Of a stretch of 24,357 nucleotides of DNA, positions 6,477-14,110 are shown one piece after another (the stretch's first letter is position 1; the number at the start of each line of letters is the position of its first letter). The stretch covers positions 1 through 24,357 of the forward strand of contig CALFRX010000134.1 in assembly GCA_937919295.1 (NCBI GenBank), in the 5' to 3' direction. The translations under genes were made by a program, and so were the position numbers. Under the pieces are notes generated by a model. It saw nothing but the letters and a program-made list of their open reading frames with translations, did no database searches and was not told the origin of the DNA. The stretch is from an uncultured Peptococcaceae bacterium (GTDB lineage: Bacteria; Bacillota; Dehalobacteriia; UBA7702).

Positions 6477-8360
6477 TTAAGCCATCAGTTTGCAAATCAG
6501 ATCCGTCAACTCCACAGGGTTGTCCACGCTCATACCGCCAATGAGCCGAGCCTGGGCGTAAAGGATCTTTGCGTACTCCGCCACCTGTTCTTTATCGGCA
6601 GCGTAAAGTTGTCTGAGCTTCCCTGCCACAGGATGCGCGGCGTTGATATCAAGGAACACGTCGGCTTTGACGCCGCTGTCCGTGGGCATACTCTTTAAGA
6701 CCCGTTCCATTTCCAGAGAGATTTTCCCCTCGGAAGTCAGGCAAACCGCGTGATTTTGCAGTTTATTGGTAAAGCGCACGCCTTTCACGTCGTCGCCGAT
6801 GGCCTCATGCATATAATCAAGGAGTTCTTTGGCGGCTTCGTTCTCGCTCTTGATCGCTTCCTTTTGCTCTTCGCTGTCAAGGCCCGCGTCGTCAGCGCCG
6901 ACGTTAACGAAGCCCTTGCCTTCGTATTCCAAGAGAATCTGCAAGACGAATTCATCGATGTTGTCGGTGAGGTAGAGGATTTCGTAGCCTTTGGCTTTGG
7001 CTGCGTCGGTTTGGGGCAGTAAATCAATTTTATCCACAGAAGAGCCGCAGGCGTAGTAGATCTTTTCCTGATCTTCTTTCATGCGGTCGCGGTATTCCTT
7101 GATGGTCACCGCTTTCTTTTCCGTGGAAGAATAGAAGAGCAACAGATCTTTGAGTTCTTCTTTGTGAACGCCGAACTCGTCGTAGACGCCGAATTTCAGC
7201 TGTACGCCGAAGATTTTAAAAAACTTCTCGTAAGTTTCCCGATCTTTTTTCAGCATCGCTTTCAGCTCGTTGGTGATCTTCTTATCGAGAGCTTTGGCAA
7301 TGGCCTTGAGCTGATGATCGTGTTGTAACATTTCTCTGGAAATATTCAGGGAAAGATCCGCGCTGTCCACCAACCCCCTCACGAAACTGTAATAATCGGG
7401 AAGCAGATCGGCGCATTTTTCCATGATCAGTACGCCGCTGGCATAAAGCTGAAGTCCTTTTTCGTAATCCTTCGTATAGTAGTCATACGGCGCCCCACCG
7501 GGAATATAGAGCAGCGCGTCATAGGTCAAAAGCCCTTCGGTTTTGCTGTGGATAACCTTTAGCGGTTCCGTGTAATCATAAAATTTTTCCTGATAAAACT
7601 GCTGGTAATCCTCTTTTGTAACTTCGCTTTTGTTCTTACGCCAAAGGGGAACCATGCTGTTTAGGGTTTTCGTTTCCACCACGGTTTCCGTTTCCCCGTT
7701 TTCACTGCCCGTTAGCGGCCGTTGGCTGGCGACATCCATGCGAATGGGATAGCGGATATAGTCGGAGTATTTCTTTACGAGATTCTCAATGTGAAAGGAA
7801 TCCAAAAATTCGCTGTATTTTTCTTCTGCGGTGTCTTCCTTTAAATATAGGGTAATCACCGTGCCGGTCTCCGCCTTGTCCAAAGGTTCGATGGTATAGC
7901 CGTCGGCGCCCTGGGATTCCCAGCGATAGGCCGTATCCGCGCCGTAAGCCTTTGTTTCCACCGTAACCCGGTCACTGACCATGAACGCGGAATAGAAGCC
8001 AACGCCGAACTGGCCGATGATATCGATATCCGCCGCCGCTTCGTTTTCTTCCTTAAAGGACATGGAACCGCTTTTGGCGATAACGCCAAGGTTGTTTTCC
8101 AACTCGTCGCCGCTCATGCCGCAGCCGTTGTCCGCCACGGTCAAAACGCGGTTTTCTTTATCAAGATTGATCCTGATCTCAAAATCGTCTTTGGCCAGCC
8201 CCACACCAGCGTCGGTCAGGGAACGGAAATAGAGCTTATCAATGGCGTCGGAGGCATTGGAAATCAACTCTCTCAAAAAGATCTCCTTATGGGTGTAGAT
8301 GGAGTTGATCATCAGATTCAGTAATTTTTTCGATTCTGCTTTGAACTGTTTCTTTCTCAA
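6477..8360 (-). CDS. htpG: Hsp90-family molecular chaperone HtpG
   Basis: Dimeric ATP-dependent chaperone of the cytoplasm. The GHKL ATPase domain shows NASDAIDKL, DNGCGM and GQFGVGFYSAFMV. The middle and C-terminal domains are full length. The chosen start is TTG at 8360 (MRKKQFKAESKKLLNLM), giving 627 aa in line with other HtpG proteins, which begin with a similar KKQFxAESK segment. AGGTG lies six bases upstream of it. The longest frame begins at a GTG at 8390, but that codon is part of the right-hand promoter-side CIRCE operator arm and has no ribosome site, so I reject it. The gene has its own consensus promoter and CIRCE element, so heat or stress induction through HrcA is expected. Confidence 0.95.
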   Translation of the reverse strand: MRKKQFKAESKKLLNLMINSIYTHKEIFLRELISNASDAIDKLYFRSLTDAGVGLAKDDFEIRINLDKENRVLTVADNGCGMSGDELENNLGVIAKSGSMSFKEENEAAADIDIIGQFGVGFYSAFMVSDRVTVETKAYGADTAYRWESQGADGYTIEPLDKAETGTVITLYLKEDTAEEKYSEFLDSFHIENLVKKYSDYIRYPIRMDVASQRPLTGSENGETETVVETKTLNSMVPLWRKNKSEVTKEDYQQFYQEKFYDYTEPLKVIHSKTEGLLTYDALLYIPGGAPYDYYTKDYEKGLQLYASGVLIMEKCADLLPDYYSFVRGLVDSADLSLNISREMLQHDHQLKAIAKALDKKITNELKAMLKKDRETYEKFFKIFGVQLKFGVYDEFGVHKEELKDLLLFYSSTEKKAVTIKEYRDRMKEDQEKIYYACGSSVDKIDLLPQTDAAKAKGYEILYLTDNIDEFVLQILLEYEGKGFVNVGADDAGLDSEEQKEAIKSENEAAKELLDYMHEAIGDDVKGVRFTNKLQNHAVCLTSEGKISLEMERVLKSMPTDSGVKADVFLDINAAHPVAGKLRQLYAADKEQVAEYAKILYAQARLIGGMSVDNPVELTDLICKLMA

Positions 8361-8383
8361 AATAATCACCTTATTCTCATGTT

Positions 8384-8410
8384 TTAGCACTCGACTGATT
8401 AGAGTGCTAA
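8384..8410. promoter_or_regulatory. CIRCE element (HrcA operator) of htpG
   Basis: TTAGCACTC (8384-8392), a 9-bp spacer, then GAGTGCTAA (8402-8410) is an exact match to the CIRCE consensus. It lies between the -10 box and the start codon, so HrcA should repress htpG. CIRCE normally controls groESL and dnaK operons; htpG control by it is less usual. No hrcA gene is in the window. Confidence 0.96.
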
Positions 8411-8414
8411 AACT

Positions 8415-8442
8415 ATTATACCAGTTTTCCTTTTTTTGTCAA
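8415..8442 (-). promoter_or_regulatory. Consensus promoter of htpG
   Basis: On the minus strand, TTGACA (8437-8442) and TATAAT (8415-8420) are 16 bp apart, immediately upstream of the CIRCE element. Confidence 0.88.
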
Positions 8443-8552
8443 CCGTATTTGTTTCCGCAAAAACATTTCGCCGTGGCGTAGACGACCCCTTGCCGCCTCA
8501 GCCGTTTTGAAGTGAACCGCCCTAATAAAATCCGTTCCTTTGCCCCTCTCTG

Positions 8553-9758
8553 TCAATCCTCCAAAAAACGGGCGACTTCCGGAAACATGGCCACACTCCG
8601 GTAGAGGATGCCCTGCATATAGCTGATTAGAATGCCGTAATTGGTTACCGGCACTGCTTGACGGTGGCCGTGGTTGGCGCGATAGCGCATTTCCCTTTCA
8701 TTGAGCATACAGCCGCCGCAGTGGATAACCATGGCGTAGGCCGTCAAATCATCGGGAAACTCCGTGCCGGAGCAGAAAGAAAAGTCTGGGTGCACCCCTG
8801 TATACTGCTGAATCCAGCGGGGGAGTTTCACGGTACCGATGTCGTCACATTGGCGATGATGGGTACAGCCTTCGGCGATCAGCACCCGATCACCGTCTTT
8901 TAACGTATCAATGGCCCGCACACCCTGAACCGCTGTTTTGAGATAACCCTTATAACGGGCGATCAAAATGGAAAAGGAAGTTAAGGCCACGTCTTCAGGG
9001 GTATCCGCCGCGGCCTTGGCGAAGACCTGGCTGTCGGTAATGATAAGGGCCGGTTTTTTGGTGAGATTCGCCAAGGTTTCCTTTAGCCCGGATTCTTTTG
9101 CCACCACGGCGATACCATCGGCTTCCAGAATATCTCTAATCACCTGTTGCTGCGGAAGAATCAAACGGCCTTTGGGCGCTGCTTTGTCAATGGGAATCAC
9201 CAACACGGCGAAATCGCCGGGACAGAGCAGATCGCCAACGATTTTCAGTGTCGTCTCCTCGGTTTTGGCAAGGTGAGCGATACGCTCTTTTAAGTCTTCG
9301 ATATGATATTTTTCCACGGCGCTGATGAGGATCTCTCTTTCGCCAAGGGCCGGCGGCGCGGACAGAAGATCGCTTTTATTGAGGGCGACGATATAGTTGA
9401 TCCCCTTTTCCTCAAAAAGGTGGATCAATTCTTCGTCCGCCGCGGTCTTCCCCGTTTTCGCGTCGACGACGAGAACAGCCACGTCGGTTTTATTTAAAAC
9501 TTGCCGCGTCTTTTTCACCCGCAAGGCGCCGAGGGCGCCTTCGTCGTCAAAGCCGGGGGTATCGATGATCATCACCGGCCCCATGGGCAACAGTTCCATG
9601 GCTTTATAGACGGGATCCGTCGTCGTTCCCTTGACCTCGGAAACCACGGCCAGATCTTGATTGGTCACAGCGTTGACGACGCTGGATTTGCCGGCGTTGC
9701 GACGGCCAAAAAAACCGATATGCACGCGGCTGGCGGCAGGCGTATCATTGAGTCCCAT
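8553..9758 (-). CDS. hydF: [FeFe]-hydrogenase H-cluster maturation GTPase HydF
   Basis: Scaffold on which the 2Fe subcluster is assembled before transfer to the hydrogenase. The protein has 401 aa. The N-terminal Era/TrmE-like GTPase domain has GRRNAGKS (18-25), the DTPGFDDEG segment and NKSD. The C-terminal iron-sulfur domain has Cys298-x-His300, 46 residues, then Cys347-Gly-Gly-Cys350, matching the HydF CxHx(46-53)CxxC pattern. The ATG at 9758 follows GGAG eight bases upstream and lies 21 nt after the hydG stop, so it is the last gene of the hyd operon. I see no strong terminator after it, so some transcripts may continue towards htpG. Confidence 0.96.
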   Translation of the reverse strand: MGLNDTPAASRVHIGFFGRRNAGKSSVVNAVTNQDLAVVSEVKGTTTDPVYKAMELLPMGPVMIIDTPGFDDEGALGALRVKKTRQVLNKTDVAVLVVDAKTGKTAADEELIHLFEEKGINYIVALNKSDLLSAPPALGEREILISAVEKYHIEDLKERIAHLAKTEETTLKIVGDLLCPGDFAVLVIPIDKAAPKGRLILPQQQVIRDILEADGIAVVAKESGLKETLANLTKKPALIITDSQVFAKAAADTPEDVALTSFSILIARYKGYLKTAVQGVRAIDTLKDGDRVLIAEGCTHHRQCDDIGTVKLPRWIQQYTGVHPDFSFCSGTEFPDDLTAYAMVIHCGGCMLNEREMRYRANHGHRQAVPVTNYGILISYMQGILYRSVAMFPEVARFLED

Positions 9759-9779
9759 AATATGCTCCTAAAACCTGTT

Positions 9780-11204
9780 TTAAAATCTGAAATCGCGCTT
9801 GCCCGTTTCGATCTCTTTCAGGTTGTTACAGGCGATCTCTTTTGTTCTTTCCCGGGGAATCCGTTCCAATTCCTTTTCGATAAGGGCTTCTCCTAATTTT
9901 CTCGTTTCCGGGGAGGCGTAGTCCATCAAATACTCTTTCAGCGTCATCAAGGCGTTGGGGTGGCAGCAATTTAAGATTTGACCGCTTTTGCACAAGCTCA
10001 TAAAGCGGTCGCCGGTGCGGCCTTCCCGGTAGCAGGCAGTACAGAAAGAAGGGATGTAGCCCATTTCCATGAGCCAGCGAATGATTTCGTCCAAGGTTCT
10101 CTGGTCGGAAACATCGAATTGCTCCGTATCGTGGGGGCGTTCTTCTTCGCTGTATCCCCCCACCGAAGTACGGCTGCCGCCGCTAATCTGGGAGACGCCA
10201 AGGTGAAGGACGGTTTTGCGCACTTCCTCACTTTCTCTGGTGGACATGATCATGCCGGTATACGGCACGGCAATGCGGATCAGCGCGCAGATTTTGGCAA
10301 AGATATCGTCGCTGATGCCGTTATCGAAAACAGAGGGGTCAATATCATCGGCCTTCTTGATCCGGGGTACGCTGATGGTGTGGGGACCCACGCCGTGAAC
10401 GGCTTCCAAATGTTCCGCGTGCATCAAAAGACCGGCAAACTCATATTTATAGAGTTCCAAACCGAAGAGCACGCCGAGACCGACGTCGTCAATGCCGCCT
10501 TCCATGGCCCGATCCATGGCTTCGGTATGGTAGTTATAATCATGCTTTGGCCCGGTGGGATGAAGCTTTTCGTAGCTTTCCTTGTGATACGTTTCCTGAA
10601 AGAGGATATAGGTACCGATCCCCACATCGCAGAGTTTTTTATAATTTTCCACGGTGGTGGCGGCGATATTCACATTGACCCGGCGAATGGCGCCGTTCTT
10701 GTGTTTGATATTGTAAATGGTCTTGATGCTTTCCAATATATATTCGATGGGATTATTTTTGGGATCTTCCCCGGCCTCGAGGGCCAGGCGTTTATGACCC
10801 ATATCCTGTAAGGCGATGACTTCTCTTTCGATTTCCGCCTGGGTCAGTTTTTTTCTGGCAATGTGCTTGTTTTTGGCGTGGTAGGGGCAGTAGACGCAGC
10901 CATTGACGCAGTAATTGGAAAGGTAAAGGGGGGCAAAGATCACGATGCGGTTGCCGTAAAAATCCTTCTTGATCTGTTCCGCCAAGGCTTTGATTTTCTC
11001 AATGACCGCAGGATCCTCACAAGCCAACAAAACCGAGGCTTCCCGGTGGCTAAGACCTTTGCGCAGTTGGGCTTTTTCAAGAATCTCAGCGATCAACTGC
11101 AAATTATTTTTATTTTCTTCGGCGTAAGCAAGGGTGTCGACAATCTCTTCATGATTGATAAATTCATCGGCACAAAGTGATTTGGGGTCATACTGATATG
11201 ACAT
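9780..11204 (-). CDS. hydG: [FeFe]-hydrogenase maturase HydG (radical SAM tyrosine lyase)
   Basis: Cleaves tyrosine to supply CO and cyanide ligands for the H-cluster. The start at 11204 (MSYQYDPKSL) has AAAGGAG five bases upstream. The longer frame from 11282 would overlap hydE and is not favoured. The protein has 474 aa. The radical-SAM cysteines are Cys99, Cys103 and Cys106 (NYCVNGCVYCPYH). The C-terminal cluster that makes the Fe(CO)2CN synthon is present as CTAC followed, 22 residues later, by the second Cys of LNCC, matching CX2CX22C. That motif separates HydG from the related ThiH. Third gene of the operon, 37 nt after hydE. Confidence 0.97.
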   Translation of the reverse strand: MSYQYDPKSLCADEFINHEEIVDTLAYAEENKNNLQLIAEILEKAQLRKGLSHREASVLLACEDPAVIEKIKALAEQIKKDFYGNRIVIFAPLYLSNYCVNGCVYCPYHAKNKHIARKKLTQAEIEREVIALQDMGHKRLALEAGEDPKNNPIEYILESIKTIYNIKHKNGAIRRVNVNIAATTVENYKKLCDVGIGTYILFQETYHKESYEKLHPTGPKHDYNYHTEAMDRAMEGGIDDVGLGVLFGLELYKYEFAGLLMHAEHLEAVHGVGPHTISVPRIKKADDIDPSVFDNGISDDIFAKICALIRIAVPYTGMIMSTRESEEVRKTVLHLGVSQISGGSRTSVGGYSEEERPHDTEQFDVSDQRTLDEIIRWLMEMGYIPSFCTACYREGRTGDRFMSLCKSGQILNCCHPNALMTLKEYLMDYASPETRKLGEALIEKELERIPRERTKEIACNNLKEIETGKRDFRF

Positions 11205-11241
11205 AATTTCTCCTTTCTTTCGGGTCAACTGTGTTTTCCCG

Positions 11242-12285
11242 TCAGGGCATATATTTGTAATCGCCTTTTGCAACGACAACATGACAACCGAGGTGCTCCA
11301 TACGGCGTTTTAAATCATTAAGACATTCCGCCGCTTCCGAGCCGTAGCTCCGTTTATTATTATAGAGCAGGTATTTCATCCGTACATCGGCGGGGGATAG
11401 ATTGGGCATCACCACATTGGCGCCGGCTAAAATCCCCCTTTCCCTGCCGTCCTCCGCCGCCGTCCCCAAAGCCGTGGTGGCAGGGAGCAGCACAGAGGGA
11501 AGGAGCAGACGGATGATTGATAGCAAAACAAGGGTCAGTTCCACACTGCCGGGAGACTGCTCGCCAAAGGGCGTGTCACTGTGGGGCAAAAAAGGCCCGA
11601 TGCCCACCATCTGGGGATTAAACCGCTGCAAAAAGCGGAGATCTTCAATAAGATACTCCATTTTCTGAAAAGGGGAACCCACCATCATGCCGCAACCCAC
11701 CTGAAAGCCGGTCTTTTTTAGCGTTTCTAAGCAGTCTATCCTGTTTTTCAGGGACATCTTGGCCGGATGGAGCTTTTGGTAGTGCTCCGGCACAATGGTC
11801 TCATGACGCAGCAGATAGCGATCGGCGCCGGCCTCAAACAGCAGACGATAACTGTCTTCACTGCGCTCCCCCAAGGACAGGGTAACGGCGACAGTGGGGT
11901 ATCTTGCTTTGATCTGGCGGATCACGGCGACAAGACGCTCATCAGTGTACCAGCCGTCTTCGCCCCCCTGTAGGACAAAAGTACGAAAACCGAGGCTGTA
12001 GCCAACGTCGCAGCAAGAGAGAATTGTCTTTTCATCGAGACGGTAGCGGGAAACCTTTTGGTTGCTTTTGCGTATGCCGCAATAAAGACAGTCGTTTTTA
12101 CAGTAATTGGAGACCTCGATCAAGCCACGGATATAAACATCGTCGCCATAGACGCTTTGCCGCACGGTCCGGGCCACAGCAAACAGGTAGGCTTTTTCCG
12201 CTTCGCCGATCTCTGTGAGCAAAGTCAGAAAATCCCCGTCGGAAAGATCGCGGTTTTGCCGTAAACGGTCAATGATTTGTTTCAT
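11242..12285 (-). CDS. hydE: [FeFe]-hydrogenase maturase HydE (radical SAM)
   Basis: Radical-SAM enzyme that processes the HydG-derived iron synthon towards the dithiomethylamine-bridged subcluster. The protein has 347 aa, the normal length. The SAM cluster cysteines are Cys62, Cys66 and Cys69 (NYCKNDCLYCGIR), followed by the LQGGED segment. The second, non-essential C-terminal cluster site seen in Thermotoga HydE is not evident. The ATG at 12285 has AGAGGA five to six bases upstream and lies 22 nt after the TM1266-like gene. Confidence 0.96.
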   Translation of the reverse strand: MKQIIDRLRQNRDLSDGDFLTLLTEIGEAEKAYLFAVARTVRQSVYGDDVYIRGLIEVSNYCKNDCLYCGIRKSNQKVSRYRLDEKTILSCCDVGYSLGFRTFVLQGGEDGWYTDERLVAVIRQIKARYPTVAVTLSLGERSEDSYRLLFEAGADRYLLRHETIVPEHYQKLHPAKMSLKNRIDCLETLKKTGFQVGCGMMVGSPFQKMEYLIEDLRFLQRFNPQMVGIGPFLPHSDTPFGEQSPGSVELTLVLLSIIRLLLPSVLLPATTALGTAAEDGRERGILAGANVVMPNLSPADVRMKYLLYNNKRSYGSEAAECLNDLKRRMEHLGCHVVVAKGDYKYMP

Positions 12286-12307
12286 AATCGTCCTCTCGGT
12301 CAGCGCA

Positions 12308-12553
12308 TCAAACTTGCGCGTAAATCGTTTTGACGCTGACGCCGTCGATTTTGCCGATTTTTCCGGAAATGGCGTTGATCACATCGAGGGGCGCGTCCAC
12401 AGCGACGCTCATGATATTGATCTCTTTTTCCCGATAGGGAACGCCCATTCGGCTGACAATATAATCGGCGTAATGATGCAATATCGCGTTGAGCTTATCG
12501 GTACTTTCGGTCTTTTGAAGGATAATGCCGATCAAGGCAACTCTTGTTTCCAT
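12308..12553 (-). CDS. TM1266-type small protein of the [FeFe]-hydrogenase system (putative ACT/NikR-like regulator)
   Basis: 81-aa protein starting METRVALIGIILQ and ending SVKTIYAQV. Length, the opening VALIGIILQ strand and its position in front of hydE match the iron-only hydrogenase system regulator family named after TM1266. These small ferredoxin-fold proteins resemble the NikR C-terminal domain, and their role is not proven. It has no DNA-binding domain, so the regulator name should be read with care. The start at 12553 has a strong site (GGGGGAGGTTTT-ATG); a longer frame from 12616 would run through the upstream terminator. First gene of the hyd operon. Confidence 0.85.
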   Translation of the reverse strand: METRVALIGIILQKTESTDKLNAILHHYADYIVSRMGVPYREKEINIMSVAVDAPLDVINAISGKIGKIDGVSVKTIYAQV

Positions 12554-12571
12554 AAAACCTCCCCCTCGGTC

Positions 12572-12602
12572 AAATAAAAAAATGCGCCAAGAAGGCGCAT
12601 CG
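12572..12602 (-). terminator. Intrinsic terminator in the hyd leader (possible attenuator)
   Basis: On the minus strand, ATGCGCC-TTCTT-GGCGCAT (12580s to 12602) is followed by seven T residues. It lies downstream of the putative hyd promoter and ends about 20 nt before the first Shine-Dalgarno of the operon. It would therefore stop transcription before the genes unless an alternative fold forms. Confidence 0.85.
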
Positions 12603-12746
12603 CAACCGGCAGACAAAATACGCGTAAGTGAATTTTATCTACAGGACGACAGGACGGCACGGCAAAACTCTGCCGCGAACATAACCCATCATTCACGCCT
12701 TCCATCTCAAAACGAATTTCAATGTCAGGAAATTTCATTATCTATC

Positions 12747-12762
12747 ACTCATTTTTATGAGT
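12747..12762. promoter_or_regulatory. ACTCAT-N4-ATGAGT palindrome at the start of the hyd transcript
   Basis: A perfect 6-bp inverted repeat with a TTTT centre lies 12 bp downstream of the putative -10 box, near positions +7 to +22. It could be a repressor site or the first stem of the leader RNA. Confidence 0.4.
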
Positions 12763-12774
12763 CGATTTTTTCCC

Positions 12775-12802
12775 ATTATAACACAAAAAACAGGAGTTAC
12801 AA
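12775..12802 (-). promoter_or_regulatory. Putative promoter of the hyd operon
   Basis: On the minus strand, TTGTAA (12797-12802) and a perfect TATAAT (12775-12780) are 16 bp apart. The -35 matches four of six consensus bases. Confidence 0.6.
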
Positions 12803-12857
12803 GGAAAAATCGTGGAATTTTTTGTTCCGTTCATTGTAAAATCTTCACTTCTCTCCG

Positions 12858-12983
12858 TTACCGCCGGGCCAGAAACAGCCTTTTTTTACGCTGTTTTCTG
12901 CGCTTACCACTACTTTGCGCCACGAGACAGCGATCAAGAAAAAACACTGCGCTAAAAATACAAAACCATAACAACAAACCCAT
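12858..12983 (-). CDS. Possible 41-aa single-pass membrane protein
   Basis: I do not recognise this family. The ATG at 12983 has a good ribosome site (AAGGGGAGACC). The product starts MGLLLWFCIFSAVFFLDRCL, a hydrophobic helix of about 16 residues, and ends in a strongly basic tail rich in Lys and Arg. It lies between the ATPase gene and the hyd promoter on the same strand, with 95 nt to the ATPase stop. A short membrane-anchored basic peptide could be a small-protein regulator or toxin, but chance cannot be excluded because the only support is the ribosome site and the amphipathic layout. Confidence 0.4.
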   Translation of the reverse strand: MGLLLWFCIFSAVFFLDRCLVAQSSGKRRKQRKKRLFLARR

Positions 12984-13077
12984 GGTCTCCCCTTCTTTCT
13001 CCGCGAAGACGCGTTTATTACAAGGGGAATGATAGCATAACCCATGGGACTTTTCTGGTACATCATAGCAAAAGCGG

Positions 13078-13941
13078 TTATGAAAATTCCTCTTCGTGTT
13101 CTTTGAAGAAATCGCGATAGACCTCGATATCTGCCAACTTGGTCCAGATTTTATTTTGCGGCGGCGTTTCGTCGAGGTCGTAAATTTTAGCAAAGGGCAG
13201 AGCCAAAAGAAACGGGGAGTGGGTGGCGACAATAAACTGACAGTGATAAAAGCGCGCGGAATCTTCGATGAAGCGAGCTAATTTTAGCTGAAATTTGGCG
13301 GAAAGGCTATTTTCCGGCTCGTCCAGCAGATAGAGGGCGTGATCCTCAATGGCTTCGGTAAAATAGGCAAAAGCGCTCTCGCCATTGGAAAGCTCCCGCT
13401 GATTTTGCATCAGCCGCTCCCTGACATATTGGGATCGCGTCTTTTTCCGGGCGTCGTTATGCTTTTTGAGGTCATCGATATCGTTTAAGGTCTTTAGACG
13501 CACATTGGCCTTTTTTATCTCGGTATATTCACAAAACAGATGCTCCCGCCTCATATCGATCCCTTCGTTAAGACCGCGCAGTTGGAGCAGGGCGTCAAAA
13601 ACATCGTCGCTGGTGATGATCTTGCTTTTCCCTGGAAGCTTCGTTGGGGAGGAAAGTTGATGGTCGCAGCCTTTGACATAATCGTCAAAAAAGCTGCTGC
13701 GGTTAAAGCGGGATTGCCGTCTGACGCCTAACTTCTCCGCAATGACGTTGAGCAGCGTCGACTTACCGCTGCCGTTGCCGCCGGCGAAAATCGTCACCGG
13801 ATCGAAGGTAAAACCCGACAGTTCCCGGTAGCAGAACACCTGAAAAGGATAGAACGTTTGAAAACAGGTGGAGCGGATGTCGTTTAAATAGAGCTCCTCT
13901 TCCTCCCTGCTCACGGTCTGAAATTGTTTTAAATAAATCAT
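13078..13941 (-). CDS. AAA/ABC-type ATPase of unknown function
   Basis: 287-aa cytoplasmic ATPase of the family of stand-alone ATP-binding proteins related to ABC/SMC heads (of the sort grouped as predicted ATPase COG3910, by memory). Walker A GGNGSGKST is at 54-62, a signature-like LSNGESAF segment follows a charged helical region, Walker B is LYLLDEPENS, and a switch His is in VATHSPF. No membrane or nuclease domain is present. The start at 13941 (MIYLKQFQTVS) is chosen because AGGTGAGG precedes it; an upstream in-frame ATG nine codons earlier lacks one. The gene is divergent from the WYL regulator and has no operon partner, except perhaps the small ORF downstream. Function is not known for this family. 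Confidence 0.85.
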   Translation of the reverse strand: MIYLKQFQTVSREEEELYLNDIRSTCFQTFYPFQVFCYRELSGFTFDPVTIFAGGNGSGKSTLLNVIAEKLGVRRQSRFNRSSFFDDYVKGCDHQLSSPTKLPGKSKIITSDDVFDALLQLRGLNEGIDMRREHLFCEYTEIKKANVRLKTLNDIDDLKKHNDARKKTRSQYVRERLMQNQRELSNGESAFAYFTEAIEDHALYLLDEPENSLSAKFQLKLARFIEDSARFYHCQFIVATHSPFLLALPFAKIYDLDETPPQNKIWTKLADIEVYRDFFKEHEEEFS

Positions 13942-13984
13942 AACGGCCTCACCTTTTGCTGATATCATGATAAGAGGGATGTTT

Positions 13985-14022
13985 TTGGTACCTTATTCAT
14001 GTATAATAACATTATAAATGGT
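13985..14022. promoter_or_regulatory. AT-rich divergent promoter region
   Basis: Between the divergent ATPase and WYL genes there are TATAAT (14002-14007) on the plus strand and TATAAT- and TATTAT-like elements on the minus strand. I could not pick a good -35 for either, so the assignment is tentative. Confidence 0.35.
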
Positions 14023-14110
14023 CACTGCGGTCTTTTCTGATGGGGATGCTTGCGATCCGTTCATCGTTTGCCTCATACCGAGAAAGCCGTCATGAAAAGG
14101 AGGGAATTTT

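Larger units (their letters stand above)
12554..12768 (-). ncRNA. Candidate regulatory leader of the hyd operon
   Basis: About 215 nt of leader lies between the predicted transcript start and the first ATG. It holds a stem at the 5' end (ACTCAT/ATGAGT, 12747-12762), a stem CGGCA-GAGTTT-TGCCG near 12665, and the terminator at the 3' end. A segment GGCGTG (minus strand of 12694-12699) could pair with the 5' arm of the terminator, giving an antiterminator. I do not recognise a known riboswitch. The leader also contains an open frame from 12738 without a good ribosome site. Confidence 0.4.

Noticed and set aside
8443..8552. Terminator after hydF
   Set aside because: Several short GC repeats but no stem followed by a T-run on the minus strand.
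9978..10811. 277-codon plus-strand frame
   Set aside because: Antisense to hydG, which has every expected motif; no ribosome site.
12845..13066. 73-codon minus-strand frame in the ATPase-hyd gap
   Set aside because: Different frame from the small membrane ORF; its start lacks a ribosome site and it has no recognisable pattern.
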